The notes under the pieces: model-generated
Databases searched by the model: none
Seen by the model: the letters and a program-made list of their open reading frames with translations, nothing else
What the model was told of the DNA's origin: nothing
Translations under genes and position numbers: made by a program
Shown: positions 37,263-46,497 of the stretch, piece by piece
Numbering within the stretch: the first letter of the stretch is position 1
Layout of the letters: every line of letters begins with the position of its first letter
Assembly (NCBI GenBank): GCA_947038405.1
Contig: CAMQVY010000001.1
Span: 1-64,000, forward strand
DNA from: an uncultured Rikenellaceae bacterium
GTDB lineage: Bacteria; Bacteroidota; Bacteroidia; Bacteroidales; Rikenellaceae
Direction: 5' to 3'
Length of the DNA: 64,000 nucleotides

Positions 37263-38234
37263 CTAAATCTCCCCTTTTTCTTTATTATCCACGTCAATCT
37301 CTACGTACTTTGTCTCCTCTACAAAGTAGTAAACTTTATCATAATTAATCTCATTTTGATCTGCGTCAGGTAAAACTTTAGCAAACTTAACAAGATCAGA
37401 TATTGAAAGAAGATCTCTCAATTCATCAATATTTTTAGCCGTTAGATCTTTATCCTTCAATGCAACGATAATCTCCTCAGATGTCATCTCCATAGCGTGT
37501 ACACCATATCGTCCTTCAACATACTCTCTAAGAATATCAATAAGGGACGTATAGTACAATTTATGTTTACTACTCTGCCAAATTTTCTTACATTTAAGCT
37601 CTTCCAGAGCTTTTATTGCGATGACGTGTGGAGGTAAAACCTCTTTTCTCTTGCCAATCAAAGGTCTATTTGCACGACGCCTTATGATATAGAATATAAT
37701 AAATCCAATTATCAGAGCGACCAAACAACCACATAAAATATACCCACTAACTTCACCAAATTTCATCGGAGCTTTCATCGGTAATTTAATATCGTGTATC
37801 TTCTGTTTTGTTGTATCAATCTCAAATGTCGACACTTTCAAAAACATATCCTCTTTAGACCAAATTGTATCTATAATATTTTTATCAGCAAACATCATTG
37901 GGAATCTACCTAGAGAGTAGTGTCCCGCATCAAAAGCAGTAAGTAAATATCTCTTTTGAATTTTAATATCTTTCCCTTCCTTTGATATGGTATCAATCTG
38001 CCCTTCAGATAGTATCTCAATAACACCACCAAGTTTATTATCTTCAAACAGCGGAAACTCCACCACTTGAACTAAACTCTTATCTATCGTCACCTTTAAC
38101 TCAAATTGATCTCCGATAGTTATTGAGTCTGGGATTATCTTCGCAGATATAACAGGGGTATCACCCTGCGCATAACCACTAAAAATAGAGGTTGCAAATA
38201 TAATTGCAAGTGAATAGTAAACTTTTTTAAACAT
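37263..38234 (-). CDS. Bat-cluster single-pass membrane protein (BatD/DUF4381-like)
   Basis: This 323-residue protein has a signal peptide (residues 1-22), a periplasmic beta-rich domain reminiscent of BatD (TPVISAKIIPDSITIGDQFELKV), one membrane segment (about 165-187) with a basic RRRANR following, and a cytoplasmic helical domain (about 210-323). It lies between DUF58 and batC with one-base contact to batC. Comparable proteins occur in this position in other Bacteroidales Bat clusters. No enzymatic motif is visible. The full-length BatD (about 600 residues) is not found in this cluster. Confidence 0.7.
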   Translation of the reverse strand: MFKKVYYSLAIIFATSIFSGYAQGDTPVISAKIIPDSITIGDQFELKVTIDKSLVQVVEFPLFEDNKLGGVIEILSEGQIDTISKEGKDIKIQKRYLLTAFDAGHYSLGRFPMMFADKNIIDTIWSKEDMFLKVSTFEIDTTKQKIHDIKLPMKAPMKFGEVSGYILCGCLVALIIGFIIFYIIRRRANRPLIGKRKEVLPPHVIAIKALEELKCKKIWQSSKHKLYYTSLIDILREYVEGRYGVHAMEMTSEEIIVALKDKDLTAKNIDELRDLLSISDLVKFAKVLPDADQNEINYDKVYYFVEETKYVEIDVDNKEKGEI

Positions 38235-38255
38235 TTTTTATTTTGGTAAATAGTT

Positions 38256-39137
38256 TTATCTAATCTTGAATAGTTTCATAAGGCTCTTCACATAATCCTC
38301 CCCAGTGGCAATTAGAGCGCTATCAACTCTGGACTTCTTTAGTGCACTATCAATAATGCTATTTAGCTTTATCCAATTATTGCTATACATCTCTCTAACC
38401 TTAGCAGAAGAGGTATCAATCCAAACTTTCTCTTCACTCTCTGCATCTTTTAATGTGATTATACCTACATCAGGAAGCGCAGTTTCACGCCTATCATAGA
38501 TCCTTATCGCCACCATATCATGCTTTCCAGATGCAATTTTCAGTGGATCTTCAAAGTTTGCAGAGTCATCATCGATATCCATGAAGTCAGATAACACAAA
38601 CGTTGTACACCGCTTTTTAATAGCATTTGTCAGATATTTCAAAGCTACTGCAATATCAGTTCTATTACTCTGAGGTTTAAACTCAATAAGTTCACGTATA
38701 ATCATTAGTATGTGTGATTTTCCTTTTTTAGGAGGAATAAATTTCTCAACCTTATCACTAAAGAACATACATCCAACTTTATCATTATTTTGTGCCGCGG
38801 AGAATGCTAATACAGCAGCAATCTCTGTCACCATATTTTTTTTGAGTTTTGTAGTAGAGCCAAACATCCTTGAACCACTAACATCTACAAGTAGCATCAT
38901 TGTAAGTTCTCTCTCCTCTTCGTAAGTTTTGATATGTGGCATACTACTTCTAGCGGTAACATTCCAATCTATATCTCGAACATCATCACCAATTTGATAC
39001 TCCCTTACTTCACTAAATGACATTCCTCTCCCCTTAAATGCGCTATGATACCTTCCCGCAAAAATATCGTTGCTTAGTCCACGGGTTTTAATCTCAATTT
39101 TGCGAACTTGTTTGAGTATATCGCTACTGTTTTCCAT
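38256..39137 (-). CDS. DUF58 domain protein of the MoxR/Bat cluster
   Basis: This protein matches DUF58 by its signature FKGRGMSFSEVREYQIGDDVRDIDWNVTAR-type block (quoted here only in name) near residues 40-70, followed by a VWA-like segment LLVDVSGSRMFG with an intact DxSxS. No membrane segment is seen, so it is likely cytoplasmic. I chose ATG 39137 (MENSSDILKQ) because it matches the usual family start. An in-frame ATG at 39176 would add 13 residues. It begins the downstream part of the Bat operon behind its own candidate promoter. Confidence 0.88.
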   Translation of the reverse strand: MENSSDILKQVRKIEIKTRGLSNDIFAGRYHSAFKGRGMSFSEVREYQIGDDVRDIDWNVTARSSMPHIKTYEEERELTMMLLVDVSGSRMFGSTTKLKKNMVTEIAAVLAFSAAQNNDKVGCMFFSDKVEKFIPPKKGKSHILMIIRELIEFKPQSNRTDIAVALKYLTNAIKKRCTTFVLSDFMDIDDDSANFEDPLKIASGKHDMVAIRIYDRRETALPDVGIITLKDAESEEKVWIDTSSAKVREMYSNNWIKLNSIIDSALKKSRVDSALIATGEDYVKSLMKLFKIR

Positions 39138-39225
39138 ATACTTAAGAGTCTGTTTTAAATTTTTATCATTAATCAATCTGACACTCCTTTAAGCCTATCT
39201 CTCGCTTTTATTATGTGGAATCAAT

Positions 39226-39259
39226 CAAAGGTATAAGATAGCATAAAAAATGGTCTAAA
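39226..39259 (-). promoter_or_regulatory. Candidate promoter for DUF58-batA genes
   Basis: On the minus strand TTTAG precedes TACCTTTG by about 21 bases, in the 132-base (or longer) gap between the moxR and DUF58 genes. It would allow Bat genes to be expressed independently of moxR. Confidence 0.45.
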
Positions 39260-39308
39260 TAGATAACGAAAGAGTTAAAATAAAATATCTATATAAAACA
39301 AATAGACT

Positions 39309-40307
39309 CTAAGGCACCTCTACTTTGTTAAGGATATCGGTTATAATCTCCTCTGTTGTGATATTCTCCGCCTCTGCTTCATAGGTAATACCTATTCTAT
39401 GGCGTAAAACGTCGTGACACACCGCACGTACATCTTCAGGGATAACATAACCTCTACGCTTAATAAATGCGTATGCTTTTGCAGCTTTTGCAAGAGATAT
39501 ACTAGCACGAGGAGATCCTCCATAACTAATCAACGGAACAAGATTAGCAAGATTATACTCCATAGGTTCACGAGTTGCAAATATTATATCTATAATATAC
39601 TTTTCGATCTTCTCATCCATATATACGTCATTCACCACAGCTCTAGCCTTTGCAATATCCTCTGGAGTGATAACTTTATTTGTCGGCGGCATCCCTGCCC
39701 CACTCAGATTAAGTCTCACAATCTCTCTCTCCTCTTGACGCTTTGGATATGATATCTTAGCTTTTAGCATAAAACGGTCAACTTGCGCCTCAGGGAGAGG
39801 ATATGTACCCTCTTGCTCCAATGGATTCTGAGTAGCCAATACCAAAAACGGTTCAGGGAGTTTATATGTAGTATCACCAATAGTAACTTGTTTCTCCTGC
39901 ATAGCCTCAAGTAGAGCACTCTGCACCTTTGCAGGCGAACGATTGATCTCATCTGCTAATACAAAGTTAGCGAATACGGGACCTTTCTTCACTGAAAACT
40001 CTTCAGTTTTCTGCGAATACATAAGTGTACCTATAAGGTCAGCTGGTAAAAGGTCTGGAGTAAATTGGATTCTACTAAATTTTGCATCTACAGCTTTAGC
40101 AAGCGTTGTTATAGCAAGGGTTTTCGCCAAACCTGGGACACCTTCAAGAAGTATATGTCCTCCAGACAACAAACCAATCAAAAGAGTATCAACCAGATGT
40201 TTTTGACCGATGATTGTTTTGCCTATCTCCATGCTCAGTGCATCAACAAATACACTTTCACGCTCAATTCGCTCATTAAGCTCTTTAATATTTATTACTT
40301 CGTTCAT
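39309..40307 (-). CDS. MoxR family AAA+ ATPase
   Basis: This 332-residue AAA+ protein has the Walker A GVPGLAKT (residues near 58-65), Walker B in FVLADEINR, sensor LVLATQNPLEQEG and the arginine-finger region QVDRFMLK. MoxR ATPases act as chaperones for VWA-containing complexes. It heads the cluster with DUF58, the BatD-like protein, BatC and BatA, all on the same strand. A candidate -7 box lies 64 bases upstream. Confidence 0.95.
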   Translation of the reverse strand: MNEVINIKELNERIERESVFVDALSMEIGKTIIGQKHLVDTLLIGLLSGGHILLEGVPGLAKTLAITTLAKAVDAKFSRIQFTPDLLPADLIGTLMYSQKTEEFSVKKGPVFANFVLADEINRSPAKVQSALLEAMQEKQVTIGDTTYKLPEPFLVLATQNPLEQEGTYPLPEAQVDRFMLKAKISYPKRQEEREIVRLNLSGAGMPPTNKVITPEDIAKARAVVNDVYMDEKIEKYIIDIIFATREPMEYNLANLVPLISYGGSPRASISLAKAAKAYAFIKRRGYVIPEDVRAVCHDVLRHRIGITYEAEAENITTEEIITDILNKVEVP

Positions 40308-40370
40308 AATTTAGCTATATGTATTAAATCTTAATTATTATCTAGTAACGTAGTTTTAACGTGTACATTG

Positions 40371-40378
40371 CAAAGTTA
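40371..40378 (-). promoter_or_regulatory. Candidate -7 box for moxR
   Basis: The minus strand reads TAACTTTG, an exact TAnnTTTG match, in the divergent region shared with the pcrA promoter. The -33 region is T-rich without a clean TTTG. Confidence 0.45.
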
Positions 40379-40492
40379 TCATAAAAAATGAATTTAGGAA
40401 AAAAATTGCCATCAAACTGAGTGAAGAAAATGAAGTTTTCAATAAAGTTTAACCAAAATTTTAGTGATTGAGTTTAATTAGAATTTAATCCA

Positions 40493-40500
40493 TATATTTG
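40493..40500 (+). promoter_or_regulatory. Candidate -7 box for pcrA
   Basis: TATATTTG matches TAnnTTTG, 33 bases before the GTG start. A TTG lies 22 bases upstream of it. Confidence 0.5.
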
Positions 40501-40533
40501 TAGTTCGTATTATATATTTTAAGAATTATTATT

Positions 40534-42975
40534 GTGTCAGGACTATTAGATGGATTAAATGAGGCGCAAAAAGCTGCCGTAATAAATTTCGATACCCCTT
40601 CTTTAATTATTGCAGGAGCAGGATCTGGAAAAACTAGAGTTTTAACCTCTCGTATTGCATATATGCTAGCTCAAGGTGTTGAGCCTCATCGCATATTAGC
40701 ATTAACGTTTACGAACAAGGCTGCTCGTGAAATGCGTGAGCGTATTGGGACAATGGTATCTAGTCGTGATAGTTACCGTCTATGGATGGGAACTTTTCAC
40801 TCTATATTTCTAAAGATTCTACGCACAGAGGCTGAGTACCTTGGCTATCCATCATCTTTTACAATATACGACACATCGAATAGTAAGAATCTAATAAAAA
40901 CGATCATTAAGGATTTGAAACTTAGTGATGAACACTACAAGCCAAACCCAATATACTCTCGAATATCACTATCTAAAAACAACCTTGTAACCGCTGGAGC
41001 ATATGAAGCAAATAGCGCATACATTGCAGATGATAGAGAGAAGCGTATTCCTGAATTTGTTGAGATATACAAAGCATATGCAAAGAGATGCAAGGAGAAT
41101 GGTGCTATGGATTTTGATGATATGCTTCTGAATATCAACATTCTATTTCGTGACTTTCCGCAAGTTTTGGCTAAGTATCAAAATATGTTCTCTCATATTT
41201 TGGTAGATGAGTATCAAGATACTAATTATGCTCAATACATTATAGTTAGAAGATTGGCACAACTTCACTCTCGCGTTTGCGTTGTTGGAGATGATGCACA
41301 AAGTATATACTCTTTTCGTGGAGCCAAGATTGAAAATATCTTACGCTTTAGAAATGACTTCCCTACGGCTCAAACATTTAAGCTAGAGCAGAACTACCGC
41401 TCTACACAAAACATCGTAAATGCAGCGAATAGTGTCATCGAAAAGAATAAAAATAGATTAAAAAAAGTATCTTTTTCGGCTGAAAGCACAGGAGAACTTA
41501 TCAAGGTATACAAAACATACACTGACAGAGAAGAGGCTTCAGTGGTGTCCGATGCCATTAAACAACGAATTAGAGATAATGCAGAGTGGAAAGATGTAGC
41601 TATTTTGTATAGAACAAATATGCAATTTAGAGCCTTTGAGGATGCTTTCCGCAAAACAGCTATTCCATATAAAATATACGGAGGAACTTCATTCTACCAA
41701 CGTAAAGAAGTTAAGGATCTTTTAGCCTACTTTCAGTTGATTGTCAACAAGAAAGATGACGAAGCATTTAAACGTATCATTAACTTTCCAGCCAGAGGTA
41801 TTGGAAATGTAACCCTTGGTCGCATTTTTGAGGTTGCACACGCAAAAAACTTGAGCTACATAGAGGCTATTGAGACTTTAGACCCTACGGAGTTAGGTCT
41901 AAAAGGAGCGACTGCCATCAAGGTAAAAGATTTTGCAAAGATGATAAGCGACTTCTCTCTACAAAGAGGAGAGTTAGATCTATTTCAATTTGGACTCGAG
42001 GTTGCAACACGAAGTGGAATCATCGGTAGTCTAAAACTTATTCAATCTCCAGAGAACCAGAGTGCCCTAGACAACATTGAGGAGTTACTGAATACTCTTC
42101 AACTTTTTGAAGAGCAATTTGCAGAGGAGTCTAAATATGACACTCAAACTGGAGAGCATATCGAGGGTGGAGAGCTAAAAGCATCAATTGAAGAGTGGCT
42201 TCAAAGTGCGATGTTAATCACAGATATGGATCAGGGCACAGAAGAGGATAACAACAAAGTTACTTTAATGACTATTCACGCCTCTAAAGGTCTGGAATAT
42301 GATCATGTTTATATTGTTGGACTAGAGGAGAATTTGTTTCCTAGCATGATGAGTCTTGATGGTAAGGATGGACTCGAAGAGGAGCGAAGACTATTTTATG
42401 TGGCACTGACTAGAGCAAAAAAGAGTGCTACACTATCCTTTGCTCAAACACGTTTTAAATGGGGTAAAACTGAATTTTGTAATCCGAGTAGATTTATAGC
42501 TGAAATTGAACCTAAATATCTCGACATTGATTTTTCATTAGACGATGGATCTGCGGATGAAGACCCAATGGCAAAGATGAAACGTAAATGGGGTGAGTCT
42601 GATGGTTCATATGCGAACAATACAGTTAGAGGAGATGCTGCAAACAAATGGCAATCTCCAAACCCTGCATATAAAAGTACTTTACAACAGAAAAAAGTCA
42701 ACACAACACCAAGTATCGAACTTGGTCAACGCTTTAAGAGTGTTGAAAAGCGAGTAGTTGATCTTGATACTACTTCAAGTTCATCACCAAGCGCACCAAA
42801 CATTCAAAGTTCTGGAGGATACTCTGTTGGCATGAGAGTTGAGCATAGTAAATTTGGACAAGGTGAAATCATAGAGATAGAGCAAACCTCATCTGACCTA
42901 AAAATCAAAGTTAATTTTGATACTTTTGGAGCACGAGCACTACTAAGTAAGTTTGCAAAGCTGAGAGTTATATAG
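40534..42975 (+). CDS. pcrA: UvrD/PcrA family 3'-5' DNA helicase
   Basis: This 813-residue superfamily 1A helicase unwinds DNA in repair and clears replication/transcription conflicts. Motifs in order are Q-motif LNEAQKAAV, Walker A GAGSGKT, Ia LTFTNKAAREMRERI, II DEYQDTN, III GDDAQSIYSFRGA, IV QNYRST, V TIHASKGLEYDHVYIVG and VI VALTRAK. The C-terminus has a Tudor-like module (VGMRVEHSKFGQGEI) typical of PcrA. Translation begins at a GTG; no in-frame ATG gives the complete Q-motif. Endonuclease III follows 41 bases later and is probably co-transcribed. Confidence 0.95.
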   Translation: MSGLLDGLNEAQKAAVINFDTPSLIIAGAGSGKTRVLTSRIAYMLAQGVEPHRILALTFTNKAAREMRERIGTMVSSRDSYRLWMGTFHSIFLKILRTEAEYLGYPSSFTIYDTSNSKNLIKTIIKDLKLSDEHYKPNPIYSRISLSKNNLVTAGAYEANSAYIADDREKRIPEFVEIYKAYAKRCKENGAMDFDDMLLNINILFRDFPQVLAKYQNMFSHILVDEYQDTNYAQYIIVRRLAQLHSRVCVVGDDAQSIYSFRGAKIENILRFRNDFPTAQTFKLEQNYRSTQNIVNAANSVIEKNKNRLKKVSFSAESTGELIKVYKTYTDREEASVVSDAIKQRIRDNAEWKDVAILYRTNMQFRAFEDAFRKTAIPYKIYGGTSFYQRKEVKDLLAYFQLIVNKKDDEAFKRIINFPARGIGNVTLGRIFEVAHAKNLSYIEAIETLDPTELGLKGATAIKVKDFAKMISDFSLQRGELDLFQFGLEVATRSGIIGSLKLIQSPENQSALDNIEELLNTLQLFEEQFAEESKYDTQTGEHIEGGELKASIEEWLQSAMLITDMDQGTEEDNNKVTLMTIHASKGLEYDHVYIVGLEENLFPSMMSLDGKDGLEEERRLFYVALTRAKKSATLSFAQTRFKWGKTEFCNPSRFIAEIEPKYLDIDFSLDDGSADEDPMAKMKRKWGESDGSYANNTVRGDAANKWQSPNPAYKSTLQQKKVNTTPSIELGQRFKSVEKRVVDLDTTSSSSPSAPNIQSSGGYSVGMRVEHSKFGQGEIIEIEQTSSDLKIKVNFDTFGARALLSKFAKLRVI

Positions 42976-42981
42976 AGCAAC

Positions 42982-42997
42982 ACTGCGTAATCGCAGT
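42982..42997 (+). repeat. Small ACTGCG hairpin between pcrA and nth
   Basis: ACTGCG-TAAT-CGCAGT is a perfect 6-bp hairpin. It resembles the first hairpin of the GC-rich repeat family but lacks the rest. It lies inside a likely operon, so it is not a strong terminator. Confidence 0.4.
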
Positions 42998-43016
42998 TAA
43001 CTAATAGATATATCAT

Positions 43017-43667
43017 ATGAAAGTAGATGAGAGGTATAAAGGCACAATAGATTGGTTTTCAGAGCACATGCCTGTTGCTGAATCGGAGTTGAATTACACG
43101 ACTCCATACGAATTATTGGTTGCTGTTATTCTCTCGGCACAATGCACTGATAAGAGGGTAAATATTGTTACACCCCCACTTTTTGAGAGATACCCTGATG
43201 CCGAAGCACTCTCTAAATCTACAATTGAAGATGTATTTCGCTTTATAAGAAGCATCTCCTACCCAAATAATAAAGCAAAAAACATTGCAGCTATGGGGAG
43301 AATGCTTTGGGAAGATTTTAATGGGATTGTTCCAGACAATGTAGATACTCTACAGAAACTTCCTGGAGTTGGTCGCAAGACAGCTAATGTCATAGCCTCT
43401 GTCATATATAATAAGGAGGTTATGCCAGTAGATACTCATGTTTTTAGGGTATCTGAGAGAATTGGCTTAACTACACGTTCAAAAACTCCACTACAAACAG
43501 AACTCAAACTAACAAAACATATCCCATCTCATCTACTCCCGATTGCACACCACTGGCTCATCCTACATGGACGATATGTCTGTATGGCACGCAAGCCAAA
43601 GTGTGAGGATTGTGGCATCTTAGAGTGGTGCAGAGCTTACAGTCGCAAGTCAAAACTCACAAAATAG
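43017..43667 (+). CDS. nth: Endonuclease III
   Basis: This 216-residue DNA glycosylase/AP lyase removes oxidised pyrimidines. The helix-hairpin-helix LPGVGRKTANV contains the catalytic Lys and is followed by the catalytic Asp in PVDTHVFRV. The C-terminal 4Fe-4S loop has the exact spacing C-x6-C-x2-C-x5-C (CMARKPKCEDCGILEWC). It is 41 bases downstream of the pcrA-type helicase gene, forming a repair operon. Confidence 0.97.
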   Translation: MKVDERYKGTIDWFSEHMPVAESELNYTTPYELLVAVILSAQCTDKRVNIVTPPLFERYPDAEALSKSTIEDVFRFIRSISYPNNKAKNIAAMGRMLWEDFNGIVPDNVDTLQKLPGVGRKTANVIASVIYNKEVMPVDTHVFRVSERIGLTTRSKTPLQTELKLTKHIPSHLLPIAHHWLILHGRYVCMARKPKCEDCGILEWCRAYSRKSKLTK

Positions 43668-43826
43668 ATATATAAGTTTCCAATCAACAAACTAATATAC
43701 AAACTATTTACTGTATAAAAGTTAAAAAAGTTTTATCAAAAATCCTCCTAAAATTTACGTTTTAGTCTGTTACTTTGCTTTAATAATAATATTTTCGTAT
43801 ATTCGTGGTATTAATGTTATTGAAAG

Positions 43827-44849
43827 ATGAAGATTGAAAATCATAAAATAGAGCAGCTAAGAGAGTTGCTAGAGATAAAACCTCAAAATATAGTTATTGT
43901 TGGACATGCAAATCCTGATGGGGATGCGATTGGTTCATCAATGGCATGGGGTGGCATACTCGAAAGTAAAGGTCATAATGTTACCTACGTTGTTCCAAAT
44001 AAATTTCCATACTTTCTAAGTTGGATTCATGGAGCAGATAAAATACACATCTATAAAGATAAAACGAGTAATAAAATCGATACACTTATCGCAGATGCAG
44101 ATCTAATTTTCTGTATGGATTTTAACTCAATCGCAAGAATTGAGGCTTTGGGAGAGGCTATCAATAGTAATAGTAGTGCAAAGCGTATCTTAATTGACCA
44201 CCACTTAAATCCAGCTAGCGACTATACATTGATGTTCTCATATCCAGAATCATCATCTACTTCCTTCTTAGTATATACTATTATATCCAAATTATATGAC
44301 ACGGATATTATCTCGACAGAGATAGCAGAGGCTATATACGTTGGGATTATGACCGATACTGGAAATTTTTCATTCAGCAACCTCACACCTGAGTTATTCA
44401 AAAGTGTTGCAAAACTTGTCGAACTAGGTATAAATATTCCGAAAATCAACACACTAGTATATAATGGCTACTCAGCCGATAGAGTAAAACTACTGGGTTA
44501 TGCACTAGGTACAAAGATGCAGTTAATACAAGTTGGAGATTTTGAAGCAGCATACATCAGCCTATCAGAAGAGGAGATGCGCAACCATAATTTCCAAGTT
44601 GGAGATAGCGAGGGATTTGTAAACTACCCTCTCTCAATTAAAGGAGTATCACTATCAGCAATGTTCTCACAGACACGCCAATTTATACGAATTTCACTAC
44701 GTTCAAGAGGAGATGTTGACGTCAATCTTTTTGCTAAAAAATATTTTGAAGGTGGCGGTCACAAAAATGCAGCAGGAGGAAAGTCAATGAAAGGACTTGA
44801 CGAAACTATTGCCTACTTCAAAGATGCCATAAAAGAGTATTTCAAATAA
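43827..44849 (+). CDS. DHH/DHHA1 phosphoesterase (NrnA-like)
   Basis: This 340-residue protein matches bifunctional oligoribonuclease/PAP phosphatase NrnA-type enzymes. The DHH domain shows GHANPDGDAIGSS (metal-binding), DFNSIAR, and the family-naming LIDHHLNP. Later, MTDTGNFSF gives another metal-ligand Asp. The C-terminal DHHA1 domain has the conserved GGGHKNAAG. Such enzymes degrade short RNAs or dinucleotides, including products of cyclic dinucleotide breakdown, and pAp. Which of these it prefers is not visible. Monocistronic, with a 30-base palindromic terminator. Confidence 0.9.
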   Translation: MKIENHKIEQLRELLEIKPQNIVIVGHANPDGDAIGSSMAWGGILESKGHNVTYVVPNKFPYFLSWIHGADKIHIYKDKTSNKIDTLIADADLIFCMDFNSIARIEALGEAINSNSSAKRILIDHHLNPASDYTLMFSYPESSSTSFLVYTIISKLYDTDIISTEIAEAIYVGIMTDTGNFSFSNLTPELFKSVAKLVELGINIPKINTLVYNGYSADRVKLLGYALGTKMQLIQVGDFEAAYISLSEEEMRNHNFQVGDSEGFVNYPLSIKGVSLSAMFSQTRQFIRISLRSRGDVDVNLFAKKYFEGGGHKNAAGGKSMKGLDETIAYFKDAIKEYFK

Positions 44850-44860
44850 GGGTACATACT

Positions 44861-44890
44861 CTTTACGAGAACATTAATGTTCTCGTAAAG
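44861..44890 (+). terminator. Palindromic terminator after the DHH gene
   Basis: This 30-base region is a perfect palindrome (arm CTTTACGAGAACATT). It is followed by TAGTTTTATC, which opens a copy of the AT-rich repeat family. Confidence 0.7.
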
Positions 44891-45002
44891 TAGTTTTATC
44901 AAACATTTTTTCCAACTTTGTATAATCTCTATATAATGATACAATTTTTGGAATAGTTTTTGCGTTAGTTTAGGCATATACAAAACTTTAGGTTTAGCAT
45001 CT

Positions 45003-45917
45003 ATGATTACAGAATTCATTCAATATATAGAGGTAGAACGACGCTACTCTTCTTTAACGATAAAAAAATATCGTAGAGATGTTGAGTTCTTTGCTATACA
45101 CCTAAATACCACTACTACTTTTGACCCAACACTTGTTGATTCAGATGATATTAAAGGATGGATTATGGCTCAACGAGCAGCCAATCTTAGTCCAACATCA
45201 ATCAATAGTCGACTGTGTTCACTACGCAGTTATTACAAATGGCTTCATAGGGGTGGTCATATTACCAACGACCCAACTACAAATATTAAGCAACTCAAAA
45301 CCGAGAAGAAGCTACCAAGCTTTATCACAGAGAGTCAAATGCACAAATTGCTTAATGACTTACAGGTCTTACTAAATGGAGCACCATCAGAGAAACGTTA
45401 TGATATTTTTAGGGATATTGTACTCATTTTATTCATATATACAACAGGACTCAGGCGTGCCGAGGTATCAAATGTCAAGATAAACGACTTTGAAGAGGAG
45501 TTCACAAAACTACGAGTTTTAGGCAAAGGGGATAAAATAAGAATTATTCCAATCCTCAATGCTATGCAAGATAATATCAAACGTCTCGTTCGGGTATTAT
45601 ACTCAAAAAATATTTGTAATTCTCATAAAAATTTCCTATTTTTAACCCAAGGAGGAGAGAAGTTATCCGACTGTGATATTTACACAATAGTTCACAGCAG
45701 ATTACAAAGTGTCGGAATTCAAGGAAAGAGTAGTCCACATGTATTGAGACATACATTTGCAACCCACATGATGAATGGCGGAGCAGATATGAGATCAATC
45801 CAAGAGTTATTAGGACACAGTTCATTGCAAACGACACAAATTTACACCCATAATTCAATTTCAGAACTAAAGAAAGTATATAATAGTGCTCATCCAAGAG
45901 CACGTAAGTTAAATTAA
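45003..45917 (+). CDS. xerC: Tyrosine recombinase XerC/XerD-type
   Basis: This 304-residue site-specific recombinase has an N-terminal SAM-like core-binding domain (1-100) and a catalytic domain with the full active-site set: Arg151 (TTGLRRAE), Lys175, His246 and Arg249 (HVLRHTFATHM), His272 (GHSSLQTTQ) and Tyr281 (IYTHNS). Size and the immediate downstream hpf gene match the chromosomal Xer of Bacteroidota rather than a mobile integrase. It likely acts in chromosome dimer resolution. XerC versus XerD cannot be separated here. Confidence 0.9.
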   Translation: MITEFIQYIEVERRYSSLTIKKYRRDVEFFAIHLNTTTTFDPTLVDSDDIKGWIMAQRAANLSPTSINSRLCSLRSYYKWLHRGGHITNDPTTNIKQLKTEKKLPSFITESQMHKLLNDLQVLLNGAPSEKRYDIFRDIVLILFIYTTGLRRAEVSNVKINDFEEEFTKLRVLGKGDKIRIIPILNAMQDNIKRLVRVLYSKNICNSHKNFLFLTQGGEKLSDCDIYTIVHSRLQSVGIQGKSSPHVLRHTFATHMMNGGADMRSIQELLGHSSLQTTQIYTHNSISELKKVYNSAHPRARKLN

Positions 45918-45920
45918 AAA

Positions 45921-45926
45921 AGGAGG
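45921..45926 (+). promoter_or_regulatory. Strong Shine-Dalgarno before hpf
   Basis: AGGAGG lies seven bases before the hpf ATG. Such an extensive match to the anti-SD is unusual in Bacteroidota, where most genes here lack any SD. It lies in the 16-base gap after xerC. Confidence 0.7.
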
Positions 45927-45933
45927 ACTTGAT

Positions 45934-46227
45934 ATGAACGTAAAGATTCAATCGGTAAAATTCGATGCAGACATTAAACTTATCGAATTTGTGGAGAATA
46001 AGATGGAAAAGCTAGGTAGATTTGCAGAAAATGCAATATCTGTAGAGGTAATTCTTAAATTGGAAAAAGATAATGAACGAGGAAATAAAGTCTCAACGAT
46101 CAAACTAGAGCTCCCAGGAAGTGAGCTTTTTGCAGAACACAAGAGTAAATCATTTGAGGAGTCTGTAGATGAGTGTATTGGTGCGTTGAAAAAACAACTT
46201 GAAAAATACAAAGAGAAGCATAAATAA
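45934..46227 (+). CDS. hpf: Ribosome hibernation-promoting factor, short form
   Basis: This 97-residue protein has the HPF/RaiA ribosome-binding fold: opening MNVKIQSVKFDAD, helix LIEFVENKMEKLGRF, strand VEVILKLEKDN, then KVSTIKLELPGSELFAEHKSKSFEESVD and a second helix ending KKQLEKYKEKHK. It lacks the C-terminal dimerisation domain of long HPF. It binds the 30S decoding region and inactivates ribosomes in stationary phase. It is directly behind xerC with an unusually good SD and ends at a strong terminator. Confidence 0.93.
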   Translation: MNVKIQSVKFDADIKLIEFVENKMEKLGRFAENAISVEVILKLEKDNERGNKVSTIKLELPGSELFAEHKSKSFEESVDECIGALKKQLEKYKEKHK

Positions 46228-46253
46228 TATTCAATAGAAGTGCTATTAAACAC

Positions 46254-46300
46254 AAAAGATCCACTAAAAAAGATTAATATACTTTTTTAGTGGATCTTTT
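46254..46300 (+). terminator. Intrinsic terminator of xerC-hpf
   Basis: Two perfect 19-base arms (46254-46272 and 46282-46300) with a 9-base loop, ending in TTTT. Confidence 0.85.
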
Positions 46301-46432
46301 AATATTACGTTTAAACAGGGGTATATTTATGTATTTTTAAACTTTTTCTAAATTACCGCGTTAAATTGAGATTTATTTGACCCTTTTTTAAATAATATTT
46401 ACAGTGAATATTTTTTTTTAATATATTCTTCA

Positions 46433-46440
46433 TATATTTG
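46433..46440 (+). promoter_or_regulatory. Candidate -7 box for tonB
   Basis: TATATTTG matches TAnnTTTG, 57 bases before the start codon. A run of nine T occupies the -33 region. Confidence 0.5.
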
Positions 46441-46497
46441 TAAGTAGAAATACTACGCATTGCCTAACCAGCTTAGAACTTAAAAAAAACTTAAAAT

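Noticed and set aside
45003-45917. Tyrosine recombinase as integrase of the phage-like island
   Set aside because: It is about 3.5 kb away from the island's nearest gene, separated by core genes with their own terminators, and its link to hpf is the usual chromosomal Xer context.
46228-46497. tRNA genes after hpf, expected from Bacteroides synteny
   Set aside because: No cloverleaf or T-loop GTTCRANNC consensus is seen; the region holds only a terminator and the tonB promoter. I found no tRNA or rRNA gene elsewhere in the window.
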